Origin: Gammaproteobacteria bacterium
GTDB lineage: Bacteria > Pseudomonadota > Gammaproteobacteria > UWMA-0217
NCBI GenBank assembly: GCA_027031685.1
Contig: JALVPS010000390.1
Coordinates: 1-28,528 of the forward strand
Reading direction: 5' to 3'
Length of the DNA: 28,528 nt
Positions 1-8,379 of this stretch are shown here, piece by piece. The first letter of the stretch is position 1; each line of letters begins with the position of its first letter. Under the pieces are notes generated by a model that searched no databases, was not told the DNA's origin, and saw nothing but the letters and a program-made list of their open reading frames with translations. The translations under genes were made by a program, and so were the position numbers.

Positions 1-82
1 GGAGCATCCTTCCCCGGGAGCGCCGGCAAGGCCGTAGCGAGAAAGCCGGCAGGATGCCGGCGCTCCCGGGGAAGGATGCTCC
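1..82. repeat. Long REP-like palindrome with perfect 27-bp arms
   Basis: Positions 1-27 are the exact reverse complement of 56-82, separated by a 28-base loop that itself contains another GCCGGC core (45-50). The arms consist of the repeat unit found elsewhere in the window (GCCGGC, six variable bases, CCGGCGCTCCC) plus an extra flank ending in GGAGCATCC. It lies just 3' of the transposase gene, the usual place for elements mobilised by REP-associated transposases. It may continue beyond the left edge. Confidence 0.85.
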
Positions 83-96
83 CGAGAGCGGCGCAT

Positions 97-160
97 GGGA
101 GCGCCGGCATCTCGCCGGCAAGGCCGTGGCGGAGAAGGCCGGCAGGATGCCGGCGCTCCC
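97..160. repeat. REP-like hairpin, second copy
   Basis: Positions 97-119 pair with 138-160 at 21 of 23 positions around an 18-base loop. The right arm is a standard 23-base unit (GCCGGC-AGGATG-CCGGCGCTCCC) and the left arm is its inverted copy. The loop resembles that of the palindrome at 1-82 (AAGGCCGT...), so the two are diverged copies of one composite element. The hairpin sits 22 bases beyond the transposase stop codon. Confidence 0.8.
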
Positions 161-182
161 GGGGGGCGGTGCTCCCAGGGGC

Positions 183-920
183 TCAAGATGTGCCTTGCCT
201 CAGCCTGGCGCTGCTGAACTCCCATGCCTCGGGGGTGGACACGAGTCCCGCCTTGACCGGGTTGTGGTGGATGTAGCGGATCACTGCCGCCAGATGATGG
301 TCGTTGCGGATGTAGCGGTCGTAATACTCCCGCTGCCAGACTTGCCCGGAGCGTCCAAGCAGCCGGTTGATCCGTTTCGCGGTGTAGGACTTCCAGGCGT
401 GGAGTATTTTGGCCAGCGGGACGCCTTCGGCGGGTTCGATCAGGACATGGACATGATTGGGCATGACGCACCAGGCCAGGAGGCGGTATTTGTTGCCATC
501 GTGGTAACGCAGGGCCTGCTGGACGATCCCGGCGCAACGCGGATCGGCGAGGAGGCAGGAGCCCAGACCGGCATCCATCCAGTGTTCGAGCTGTCGGCGT
601 TTGTCGGCGTCGTCGCGGAGACGGGCGATACGTTGCAGCACCTCCCGGGGCAGGGCATCGGCGAGCCGGAAGGTGATGGCCTGGATGAGGCCCGGGGCGT
701 CGCAGTGGGGGAGGTGGTTGCGGGTGTACCAGCCTTTGAGGATTTCAGCCGGCGAGACGCCGGCGCTCCCAGAGGGATTGTTGCTGGCCGGCGGGACGCC
801 GGCGCTCCCAGGGGGTTTGGTTGGCGGGACGCCGGCGCTCCCAGGGATGCCGGCTTTTCCGGGAGCGCCGGCATCTTGCCGGCTTTCCTTCTTATTACGG
901 GTTACGGTCGGACCTTTCAT
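183..920 (-). CDS. REP-associated tyrosine transposase (RAYT, Y1/IS200-like)
   Basis: This is a single-strand DNA transposase of the Y1 HUH family, predicted to act on the REP-like palindromes around it. From the ATG at 920 it is 245 residues. The HUH motif is in MPNHVHVLI (His156, His158). The catalytic tyrosine is probably in REYYDRYIR (Tyr199/200/203), followed by the family motif YIHHNPVKAGL. The recognisable domain starts near residue 63 (GWYTRNHLPHCDAPG). Residues of about 14-58 are translated repeat units (RQDAGAPG, GSAGVPPA and similar), so REP units have invaded or been recruited into the 5' end of the frame. The ATG at 920 is chosen because GAGGG lies just upstream. The frame stays open to a TTG at 980, and no start codon lies close to the domain boundary. 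The gene looks intact, but whether the repeat-encoded leader is translated is unknown. Confidence 0.85.
   Translation of the reverse strand: MKGPTVTRNKKESRQDAGAPGKAGIPGSAGVPPTKPPGSAGVPPASNNPSGSAGVSPAEILKGWYTRNHLPHCDAPGLIQAITFRLADALPREVLQRIARLRDDADKRRQLEHWMDAGLGSCLLADPRCAGIVQQALRYHDGNKYRLLAWCVMPNHVHVLIEPAEGVPLAKILHAWKSYTAKRINRLLGRSGQVWQREYYDRYIRNDHHLAAVIRYIHHNPVKAGLVSTPEAWEFSSARLRQGTS
748..883. repeat. Cluster of four REP-like units inside the transposase 5' end
   Basis: Three direct units lie at 748-770, 787-809 and 823-842 (the last lacks its first three bases). One inverted unit lies at 861-883. Each is GCCGGC, six variable bases, CCGGCGCTCCC. The inverted unit could form a long hairpin with any direct copy. 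The array encodes the low-complexity N-terminal part of the transposase. The unit has no stop codon in any of the six frames, so it can spread inside reading frames without truncating them. Confidence 0.85.
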
Positions 921-1080
921 GGCCCTCGCAAATCGGGATTGCAGGCTTCGGATTCTCAAGGATGCCCGTGCTGTTGGCAAATCGCCATTTACCGTATTTC
1001 CCGCGTGCCGCTCCAGAGAACGCAGTGGAGTGAGGGCAACATGCGTGCCTTTTCGAGGACGTACTTTCCCTGATCACCTG

Positions 1081-1103
1081 GCCGGCGGGACGCCGGCGCT
1101 CCC
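1081..1103 (+). repeat. Isolated REP-like unit
   Basis: A perfect copy of the 23-base direct unit (GCCGGC-GGGACG-CCGGCGCTCCC), alone in the space between the divergent transposase and antitoxin genes. It is identical in sequence to the copy at 787-809. Confidence 0.85.
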
Positions 1104-1207
1104 AGGCGCGGTCCGGTCACGCCTGGACGGAACGATGATCAAGGCCCCCTTTGCTCCTGTCGGGAGATTGGATGATTTTGCTGGCCTTGGAATACACGCC
1201 AAGCCAG

Positions 1208-1232
1208 TGTAGTCTACCCGTTGTGGACTACA
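1208..1232. promoter_or_regulatory. Palindromic operator candidate of the toxin-antitoxin operon
   Basis: TGTAGTCTAC (1208-1217) and GTGGACTACA (1223-1232) form an inverted repeat with 9 of 10 matching positions and a 5-base spacer. It ends 21 bases before the antitoxin start. Position and size fit an autoregulatory site bound by the antitoxin or the TA complex, as is usual for type II systems. Binding is inferred, not shown. Confidence 0.5.
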
Positions 1233-1253
1233 TAAAGGCCGAGGAACAACCCT

Positions 1254-1592
1254 ATGCATGCCACCAATGTCCGAAATCTGAAAAAGAACCCCTCCCTCGC
1301 CCTCAGGCAGGCCGAGGAATCGCCGGTGCTGGTGCTCAAGGGGGATCAGCCGAATGCCTTGATCATCCACCTGGAAGAATCCCTGTTGGAAAGCGAGCAG
1401 TCGGCCCGGCCGGCGCTGGCGGCGGCCCTGTTCAAGGACGGGACGCTGTCGCTGGGAGCGGCCGCGCGCTTCAGCGGCATGCCCTTGCAGGATTTTCTGC
1501 AGTACCTGGGCGAACTGGGCATCGATGTGGTTCGCCCGGATGAGACCACGTCGCTGGAAGAGAAAGACGTCAGCGCATGGCTCGCGTTGTAA
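1254..1592 (+). CDS. Antitoxin: Phd/YefM-like N-terminus with UPF0175 domain
   Basis: Protein of 112 residues. Residues 1-45 (NVRNLKKNPSLALRQAEESP then PNALIIHLEE) resemble the DNA-binding Phd/YefM antitoxin fold. Residues of about 54-93 (ALAAALFKDGTLSLGAAARF, then SGMPLQDFLQYLGELGIDVV) match the UPF0175 family, a small helix-turn-helix domain commonly paired with DUF3368 PIN toxins. The ATG at 1254 has a GAGGAA ribosome site 7 bases upstream. The gene overlaps the toxin gene by 16 bases, a typical antitoxin-first arrangement. Expected role is to neutralise the downstream PIN ribonuclease and repress the operon through the palindrome at 1208-1232. Confidence 0.8.
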   Translation: MHATNVRNLKKNPSLALRQAEESPVLVLKGDQPNALIIHLEESLLESEQSARPALAAALFKDGTLSLGAAARFSGMPLQDFLQYLGELGIDVVRPDETTSLEEKDVSAWLAL

Positions 1593-2065
1593 TCGCGGAT
1601 GCCGGGCCGCTGATTGCGCTTGCCGGGATCGATGAGCTTGGAATATTGCGGGATCTGTTCGGCCAGGTGGTCGTACCGGATGGGGTAAGAGACGAATGCA
1701 CGGCCAAGAAGAGCAAGGACGCGGAGCGGATCGCGGAGGCCATTTCGGCTGGCTGGCTGGTGCTTCGGGAAGGAGGAACGAAGGGCGCGGACAAACCGCT
1801 TACCCCCAGCCTGGGAAGGGGAGAAAGCGAGGCCATCACGCTGGCGCTGGATGGCCCGCAAGAAAGCCTGTTGATCCTGGATGACCGCTTGGCACGCCGT
1901 TATGCATTGCGCCGCAACCTGTCGGTGATTGGCACGGTCCGCGTTCTGACGCTAGCGGAGGATCGTGGGCTGATTGAGAGCGCTGCGCACTGTATCGGAG
2001 AAATGGCGGTTAATGGCTACCGCATTTCACGCGAGTTGCTCGACACCATACGGGAGGGCTTGTAG
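1577..2065 (+). CDS. DUF3368 PIN-domain toxin (VapC-like)
   Basis: Protein of 162 residues with the PIN ribonuclease layout. Candidate metal ligands are Asp8 in VIADAGPLIAL, Glu40 in GVRDE, Glu83 in GRGESEAITLA and Asp102/Asp103 in LLILDDRLAR, followed by VIGT. This matches the DUF3368 subgroup of VapC-like toxins, which cleave RNA. All acidic positions are present, so the toxin looks active. Its start lies inside the antitoxin gene, which implies translational coupling. The large helicase gene begins only 11 bases after its stop, so all three may be one transcript. Confidence 0.8.
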   Translation: MARVVIADAGPLIALAGIDELGILRDLFGQVVVPDGVRDECTAKKSKDAERIAEAISAGWLVLREGGTKGADKPLTPSLGRGESEAITLALDGPQESLLILDDRLARRYALRRNLSVIGTVRVLTLAEDRGLIESAAHCIGEMAVNGYRISRELLDTIREGL

Positions 2066-2076
2066 GGGAGGCGCTG

Positions 2077-5000
2077 ATGCTGCCCAGCATCCTGGCACGT
2101 GAGGTCATCCGCGGTCTCCAGGCCTATGTCGAGACCGGTTTCGAGACGCCGACGCCGCGCTTTCGCGGCGCCTTCCGCGAGCTGGTGGAGACGCCGGGGT
2201 GGTTCCTCAAGGGGCCTTACCTGTCGCTCGGCCTGCCGTTCCGGCGGGCGGCGGGCGGGGGGCCCTGGTTCGACACCATCGAGATCGGCTTTCCGCCGTA
2301 TCAGCACCAGGCGCAGGCCTGGGAGCGGCTGAGGTCCGACGGGCTGGCGCGCTCCACGCTGGTGGCCACGGGCACCGGCTCGGGCAAGACCGAGTGTTTT
2401 CTCTATCCGCTGCTCGATCACTGCGCGCGCCACGGGGAGCCGGGGGTCAAGGCCATTGTGATCTACCCCATGAACGCGCTGGCCAGCGACCAGGCGCGGC
2501 GCTTTGCCGAAACCGTGCACGCCCAGGCGGCGCTGCGCGGCCGCGTGCGGGTGGGGCTGTTCGTGGGCGGGCTGGAGGAGACGCCCGCCACCACCATGGG
2601 GCCGCGGCAGGTGATCACCGACAAGGACCGCCTGCGCGAGGAGCCGCCGGACATCCTGCTCACCAACTACAAGATGCTGGATTTTCTGCTGGCGCGGCCC
2701 CGGGACCGGGCGCTGTGGCGATTCAATACGCCGGACACCCTGCGCTATCTGGTGGTGGACGAACTGCACAGCTTCGACGGCGCGCAGGGCACTGATCTGG
2801 CCTGCCTGATCCGCCGCCTCAAGGCGCGGCTGCTGAAGGAGCGGGGCGACGACCTGATCTGCGTGGGCACCTCGGCCACCCTCGGGTCCGAAGAGGACGG
2901 CGAGGCACTGCGCGACTATGCCGGGCGTATCTTCCAGAGCCCCTTCGACGAGGGGGCGATCATCGGCGAGACACGGCTGTCCGCCGGCGAGTTCCTGGAT
3001 GCGCCCATCCAGTACGTGTTCAACGCGCCCGAGGACCTGGGACACCGGCTGGACCCCGAGGCCTACGCCGATGCCCGCGCCTATGTGGCCGCTCAGCATG
3101 CGCTGTTCTTCCCCGGGGAAGAGGCGGCGCGGCCGGAAGACCCCGACTGGTGCAAGAAACTGGGCAGGGACCTCAAGCAGCACCTGCTGTACAACAACCT
3201 GTTGCGACTGCTGGTCCGGCAGCCGGCCGATCTGGACGAGGTGTGTGAGGCCTTTGCCGAGACGCTGCCCAAGGGGGCCGCGAGGGCGCACGCGCGTGAA
3301 TTGCTCGATGCGCTTTGCGCCCTGGTGGCGGTGGCGCGGTCACCAGAGGGCCGGGAGCTGGTGCAGTTGCGCCTGCAGCTGTGGACGCGCGAGCTGCGCC
3401 GCATGGTGGCGCCGGTGAAACCGCCGCTGGAGAGTGGCAGGCGCCTGACCTTCGCCGATGACCTGAAGGGGGATGAGGGCGGGGTCTATCTGCCCCTGGT
3501 GCAGTGCAACCAGTGTCACGCCACGGCCTGGTTGACGAGCAAGCCGGACGCCAGCGAGCACGTCGAGCAGGATCTCAAGCGCATCTACAGCGCCTTCTTC
3601 CGTCAACAGCCGGAGGCCAGGGTGCTGCTGCCGCTGGAGAAGGGCGAACAGGCGCCCGTGAGCAAGGGGGAGGTGAAATTCCTGTGCGGGGTGTGCGGCC
3701 ACCTCCAGGCGCACGACGAGGGCTGTCTCGCGTGCGGGGAGGAGGCACTGCAGCGAGTCTTCGAGCCGAACCTGGTGGTGCAGCGCCGGGCCCAAGGGAA
3801 CCCGCGCCTGGTGAGCGAGCGCAACTGCCCGGTGTGCGGACAAAAGGACGCCTTGCTGGTGTTTGGGGCGCGCGCCACCAGCCTGTCGAGCGTCGCCGTG
3901 CACCATACTTACGCCAGCCATTTCAACGACGACAAGAAGCTGATCGCCTTTTCCGACAACGTCCAGGACGCGGCGCATCGCGCCGGGTTCTTCTCCGCCC
4001 GCACCTGGCTGAACAATCTGCGCATGGCCATGAGCCGCGCCTTGCCGGAGGAGGGCATGTCCCTGCGGGCGTTCGCGTTGCACCTGTCGAGGTATTGGCG
4101 TGATCGCCGGCTGAATCCCCATGCCATGTCGCCCGAGACCTTCGTCACCGAGTTCATTGCCCCCAATATGGTGTGGTTCACCGACTATGTGGCGCTGGAG
4201 GAGACCGGTCACCTGCCGGAGGGCAGCGCCCTGGTGCGGGACATCGAGCGGCGCCTGGGCTGGGAGGTGATCGCCGAGTTCGGCTTCCGGTCCCTGGTGG
4301 GGCGGTCCCTGGAGCGGACCGGGGTGGCGGTGGTGGGCCCCGACCGCGAGGGCGTGGAGCAGGTGGTGGAGGGATTGCTGCCGGCCTTGCGGGAAGAGCT
4401 GGGGCTGAGGCACGTGGACGCCCGCCTGTGCCGCTGGTTCGTGCTGGGCGTGTTGTGGCACATGAAGCAGCGGGGGGCGATTGGTCACCCGGAACTGGTC
4501 GGCTACGTCGCCCAGGGGGCCCAGGGGTACGCGCTGCATCGCATCGCCTGGATGCCCGATTTCCATCGCCAGTCGATCCTGCCCCGCTTGCCGATCGAGG
4601 GGGCGGAGACCGCCGGCTTCGAGGCCCTGGGGGCGGACCGGGGCTGGTATGCCCGATGGGTCGGCAAGACCATCGGTGGAGGGGATGCGCTGCTGCAGCC
4701 GGGAATCCATGTCGAGGCGTATCGGCTGCTGTTCCAGGTGTTGCGGCAGCAGGGGCTGGTGGAACACTTCGAGTTCAAGGGGCGCAAGGCCTGGGCACTG
4801 GCGCCGGGCAGGCTGTGGCTGTCCACCGAGGTGAGCAGCCTCTCCACACCAGATGAGCGGGACCGGATCTTCGTCCCTGCCGAGTGGGCGGAGGCGTTTG
4901 AGGACATGCCATCGCTCACGCTGAACGATCCGGGGCGCTATCGCCGTGGGCAACGGCCACGCTCGTGGCTGGAGACGATCTACCGGCAGGGTGACATCCG

Positions 5001-8000
5001 GCGGGTGATCGCGCGGGAACACACCGGCCTGCTGGACCGCAAGACACGGGAGGCGCTGGAACGGCGCTTTATCCGCGGCGATGATCCCTGGGATCCCAAC
5101 CTGCTCTCGGCGACGCCGACGCTGGAAATGGGCATCGACATCGGGGCGCTCTCCACCCTGCTGCTGTGCTCGGTGCCACCCAGTCAGGCCAATTACCTGC
5201 AGCGGATCGGTCGCGCCGGGCGGCGGGACGGCAATGCCTTCAGCCTGACCCTGGCGGCGGGCGCGCCCCATGACCTGTATTTCTGGGCCGATCCCATGCA
5301 GATGATGGCCGGGCGGGTGGAGCCGCCGGGGGTGTTTCTCAATGCCTCGGCGGTGATCGCCCGCCAGTTGACGGCCTATTGTCTCGATCGGTGGGTGGAG
5401 AGGGGCATCCCGGAAGAGGCCATACCCCGCACGCTCAAGCGGGTGCTGGATCACGTGGAACGGGAGGAAACCGACCGGTTCCCCTATGACTTCATCGATT
5501 TCGTCGAGGAAAGGGCGCTGGCCCTGTTCGATGGCTTCGTTGCGCTGTTCGGTGACGAGCTGTCACAGCGCACCCGCGATTACCTGAAGGACTTCATTCA
5601 GGGAAAGGGGGAGGTCGAGGGCCTGGCCGTGCGTCTGGTCAAGCGTCTTTCCGATCTGGTGGAGGAACGCCGGCGCTTCCGCGGGCAGATCGATCAGCTG
5701 AAACGGCACATCAGGAAACTGGAGAAGGGCCCCCAGGACGAGGCCGTGGCGGCCGAAATAGAGGAAGCGGCGCGCGAGCGGGCCGCATTCCAGGCGATGC
5801 TGCGGGGGCTCAATGGCCGGCCGGCGCTCAACTTTCTCACCGATGAGGGGGTGCTGCCCAATTACGCTTTCCCGGAGGAAGGGGTGACGCTGAGGTCGGT
5901 GATCTACCGCCGCCGGCGGCGCCCTGCCGAGGATGGCGAGGGCAGGGTGTACGAGAACCTGGTGTTCGAGTACCAGCGGCCAGGCGCCATGGGCATCAGC
6001 GAACTGGTGCCCAACAACCGTTTCTATGCGGGCGGGCGCAAGGTCACCATCTCGCGCGTGGACCTGAAGCTTTCCAAGCTGGAACGCTGGCGATTCTGTC
6101 CGGAATGCAGCCATGCCCGGATGGAGCGCAGCGGCCAGGCGCCGGAACCCGCCTGTCCGCGCTGTGGGACGCCCCTGTGGAGCGATGTGGGGCAGGTGGG
6201 CACCATGGTTCGGCTGCGTCAGGTCATGGCAAACAGTTCCGACCGCGACAGCCGCATCGGCGACGACAGCGACGAGCGCGATAATCAGTTCTATAACCGG
6301 CAGATGTTGGTGGACGTCCCGGCCACGGGGATCGAAAGGGCCTACGCCATCGAGGATGCGGAGTTGCCATTCGGTTTCGAGTTCATCCGGGACGTGGCCT
6401 TTCGCGAGGTGAATTTCGGTGAGTTCGGCCCGGGGCCGGAGAAGTCCATCAACGGTGAAACCTTTGCCCGGCAGGGCTTTTCGCTGTGCCGCCACTGCGG
6501 AAGTGTGCGCAGCCGGCGCAAGGACCGGCAGCAGCACGCCTTCGATTGTCCAGCGCGCAAGAAGGACCCCGCCGATGAGGCCCATTTCATCGACTGCACC
6601 TACCTGTACCGCGACTTCCGCTCGGAGGCGGTGCGCATCCTGTTGCCCTTCACGCTAGGGCCACACGAAGACCGCGCGCTCAACTCCTTCGTGGCGGGCC
6701 TGCAACTGGGGCTCAAGCTGAAGTTCGGTGGCCGGGTGGACCACCTGCAGGTGACGACCTACAGCGAACCCGATCAGGAGACCGGAGGAAGGCGTCATTA
6801 CCTGGTGCTGTACGACTCGGTGCCCGGCGGCACCGGTTATCTCCAGGACCTGCTCGAATCGCCGGAGTCGCTATTGGACGTGTTGCGGCGCTCGCTGGAG
6901 CGGCTGCGTTCCTGCCCCTGTAACCAGGACCCGGAGCGGGATGGCTGTTACCGGTGCCTGTATGCCTACCGCAACAGCTATGGCATGGAGACCACCTCGC
7001 GCGATACCGCCGCCGAGCTGTTCGGACAGATCCTCGAGCGAGCGAAGGCCTTGAAGCCGGTCGATACCCTGTCGCGGGTGGCGGTCAATCCGCTCCTGGG
7101 TGGGGAGTTGGAGCGGTTTTTCATCATTGCGCTGCGACAGATGGCGCGCAATCGACTGGACCTCAAGCTGCGCCAGCAGGTGGTCAATGGCAAGCCGGGA
7201 TATTTCCTCGAGGTGAGCGATCGCTATTACCTGTTGGAGCCCCAGGCTCTGACTGGCCCGGATCAGGGGGTGTCGTTGGCTTCCCGCCCCGATTTTCTGA
7301 TCCGATCCGCCTCCGTGGAGCAGGGCGCCGCTTTCAAGCCGGTTGCGCTGTTCCTGGACGGTTTTCGCTATCACAACGAAAGGGTGGACGATGACAGCGC
7401 CAAACGCTGGGCCCTGGTGCAAAGCGGTCGCTACCGGGTGTGGTCGCTGACCTGGGACGATGTGGCGCATTTCCTCGGGGATCGTCCGGGAAGCGAGGAC
7501 GGCGGGCTGTTCACCCGCGGCCTCCATGGCGAGATGCGGGCCTTGCAGGACCGGCTGTGCCAAAGGCTCGGGGTGGACAAAACCTTTTACCGACGGGTGT
7601 TTCTGCTGCAGCCCCTGGAGCAGTTGCTGGCATTTCTGGCCGACCCAGAGGAGACGAGGTGGCAGGCCCTGGTCTTCATTCGCAGCCTGGGCTGGTTCGA
7701 TAACAAGCAGATGCGCGATCCGGCCTTTGTTGCCCAGGTGGACGGGTGGCTGCGGGAGCACGGCCCGGGCGTGCTGACGGAATGGCTGGATGCCCTTGGG
7801 GAGATGGCCTGTGCGCACACCGAAGACGGTGCTCATTCGCTCCTGGCGTTGAAATGCGCCCTTGGCCTGAATGCCCTGAAAGGGGAGCCGGACCCGAAGG
7901 GTCTGGTGTGCAGTCTGTGGCTGGACGATCGCGCGCCCGACGCGGAGGCGTTCAAGGCCAATTGGCGATTGTTTTTGAAGACCTACAATCTGGCGCAGTT

Positions 8001-8379
8001 CCTGCCCCGTAGCGCGATGACCACGGCCAGGGGCCTGGAGGCCGGCGCCTATGAAGGGATCGGGCAAGTGTCCGATGAAGGCGCACAGGTTCCGGCCTGG
8101 GTCGATGAGGCAGTGGAGGCGCTCCAGCCGGCGCTGGCCCGGTGGGCCGCCATGGGCCTGCCCGTGCCCGAGGTGGGTATGGAACTGGAAGGAGAGGGCG
8201 AAGTGGTACTGGAGGCCGAGCTGGTGTGGACAGAGCCCCGCATCGTGGGCCTGTACGGCGCACAATGGGAAGAGCGCGAAGCGTTCGAGCGGCAGGGGTG
8301 GAAGGTCATCCGGCTCGACGATGACGGACAGTGGATCGAACAGCACCCCCTGCGAATGAAGGAAACGATTGATGCATGA
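2077..8379 (+). CDS. Giant DEAD/DEAH-box helicase with DUF1998 and nuclease-like C-terminus (DruE-like)
   Basis: Predicted SF2 helicase of 2100 residues. Walker A is ATGTGSGKT (97-105), the Walker B/DExH box is DELH (228-231) and motif III is GTSATLG (264-270). Cysteine pairs at 477/480, 537/540, 550/553 and 584/587 suggest zinc-binding inserts. The C-terminal helicase lobe has ATPTLEMGIDIG (1012-1023) and QRIGRAGRR (1042-1050). DUF1998 follows, with YDSVPGGTGY (1579-1588) and Cys1613/1615/1624/1627. RPDFLI (Asp1739), ALFLDGFRYH (Asp1761) and Lys1776 followed by GRYRVWSLTWDDV look like a Vsr/DUF559-type PD-(D/E)XK nuclease fold. AGGGGAG lies 6 bases before the ATG. Size and domain order resemble DruE of Druantia, but no other Druantia gene is nearby. 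MrfA/YprA-type repair helicases share DUF1998 but are much shorter. A role in anti-phage defence is inferred. Confidence 0.85.
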   Translation: MLPSILAREVIRGLQAYVETGFETPTPRFRGAFRELVETPGWFLKGPYLSLGLPFRRAAGGGPWFDTIEIGFPPYQHQAQAWERLRSDGLARSTLVATGTGSGKTECFLYPLLDHCARHGEPGVKAIVIYPMNALASDQARRFAETVHAQAALRGRVRVGLFVGGLEETPATTMGPRQVITDKDRLREEPPDILLTNYKMLDFLLARPRDRALWRFNTPDTLRYLVVDELHSFDGAQGTDLACLIRRLKARLLKERGDDLICVGTSATLGSEEDGEALRDYAGRIFQSPFDEGAIIGETRLSAGEFLDAPIQYVFNAPEDLGHRLDPEAYADARAYVAAQHALFFPGEEAARPEDPDWCKKLGRDLKQHLLYNNLLRLLVRQPADLDEVCEAFAETLPKGAARAHARELLDALCALVAVARSPEGRELVQLRLQLWTRELRRMVAPVKPPLESGRRLTFADDLKGDEGGVYLPLVQCNQCHATAWLTSKPDASEHVEQDLKRIYSAFFRQQPEARVLLPLEKGEQAPVSKGEVKFLCGVCGHLQAHDEGCLACGEEALQRVFEPNLVVQRRAQGNPRLVSERNCPVCGQKDALLVFGARATSLSSVAVHHTYASHFNDDKKLIAFSDNVQDAAHRAGFFSARTWLNNLRMAMSRALPEEGMSLRAFALHLSRYWRDRRLNPHAMSPETFVTEFIAPNMVWFTDYVALEETGHLPEGSALVRDIERRLGWEVIAEFGFRSLVGRSLERTGVAVVGPDREGVEQVVEGLLPALREELGLRHVDARLCRWFVLGVLWHMKQRGAIGHPELVGYVAQGAQGYALHRIAWMPDFHRQSILPRLPIEGAETAGFEALGADRGWYARWVGKTIGGGDALLQPGIHVEAYRLLFQVLRQQGLVEHFEFKGRKAWALAPGRLWLSTEVSSLSTPDERDRIFVPAEWAEAFEDMPSLTLNDPGRYRRGQRPRSWLETIYRQGDIRRVIAREHTGLLDRKTREALERRFIRGDDPWDPNLLSATPTLEMGIDIGALSTLLLCSVPPSQANYLQRIGRAGRRDGNAFSLTLAAGAPHDLYFWADPMQMMAGRVEPPGVFLNASAVIARQLTAYCLDRWVERGIPEEAIPRTLKRVLDHVEREETDRFPYDFIDFVEERALALFDGFVALFGDELSQRTRDYLKDFIQGKGEVEGLAVRLVKRLSDLVEERRRFRGQIDQLKRHIRKLEKGPQDEAVAAEIEEAARERAAFQAMLRGLNGRPALNFLTDEGVLPNYAFPEEGVTLRSVIYRRRRRPAEDGEGRVYENLVFEYQRPGAMGISELVPNNRFYAGGRKVTISRVDLKLSKLERWRFCPECSHARMERSGQAPEPACPRCGTPLWSDVGQVGTMVRLRQVMANSSDRDSRIGDDSDERDNQFYNRQMLVDVPATGIERAYAIEDAELPFGFEFIRDVAFREVNFGEFGPGPEKSINGETFARQGFSLCRHCGSVRSRRKDRQQHAFDCPARKKDPADEAHFIDCTYLYRDFRSEAVRILLPFTLGPHEDRALNSFVAGLQLGLKLKFGGRVDHLQVTTYSEPDQETGGRRHYLVLYDSVPGGTGYLQDLLESPESLLDVLRRSLERLRSCPCNQDPERDGCYRCLYAYRNSYGMETTSRDTAAELFGQILERAKALKPVDTLSRVAVNPLLGGELERFFIIALRQMARNRLDLKLRQQVVNGKPGYFLEVSDRYYLLEPQALTGPDQGVSLASRPDFLIRSASVEQGAAFKPVALFLDGFRYHNERVDDDSAKRWALVQSGRYRVWSLTWDDVAHFLGDRPGSEDGGLFTRGLHGEMRALQDRLCQRLGVDKTFYRRVFLLQPLEQLLAFLADPEETRWQALVFIRSLGWFDNKQMRDPAFVAQVDGWLREHGPGVLTEWLDALGEMACAHTEDGAHSLLALKCALGLNALKGEPDPKGLVCSLWLDDRAPDAEAFKANWRLFLKTYNLAQFLPRSAMTTARGLEAGAYEGIGQVSDEGAQVPAWVDEAVEALQPALARWAAMGLPVPEVGMELEGEGEVVLEAELVWTEPRIVGLYGAQWEEREAFERQGWKVIRLDDDGQWIEQHPLRMKETIDA

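Larger units (their letters stand above)
921..1253. other. Intergenic region between transposase and toxin-antitoxin pair
   Basis: No convincing gene is visible in these 333 bases. They hold one repeat unit (1081-1103) and the operator candidate of the toxin-antitoxin pair (1208-1232). The transposase and antitoxin genes are divergent, so both promoters should lie here. No strong -35/-10 pair stands out. Confidence 0.6.

Noticed and set aside
748..883. Possible CRISPR array
   Set aside because: The units vary in orientation, have spacers of irregular length and are themselves palindromic; no cas gene is near. They fit REP-like elements.
54..1073. A 339-codon plus-strand frame across the transposase
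   Set aside because: Antisense to the transposase with its HUH motif; the frame is kept open by stop-free repeats and GC-rich sequence.
3340..5454. A 704-codon minus-strand frame inside the giant helicase
   Set aside because: Antisense shadow rich in Pro, His, Gln and Arg with no domain; the plus-strand helicase motifs run across it.
2077..8379. Complete Druantia system
   Set aside because: Only a DruE-like protein is present; no DruA-D, DruM/F/G or DruH-like gene is seen in the window.
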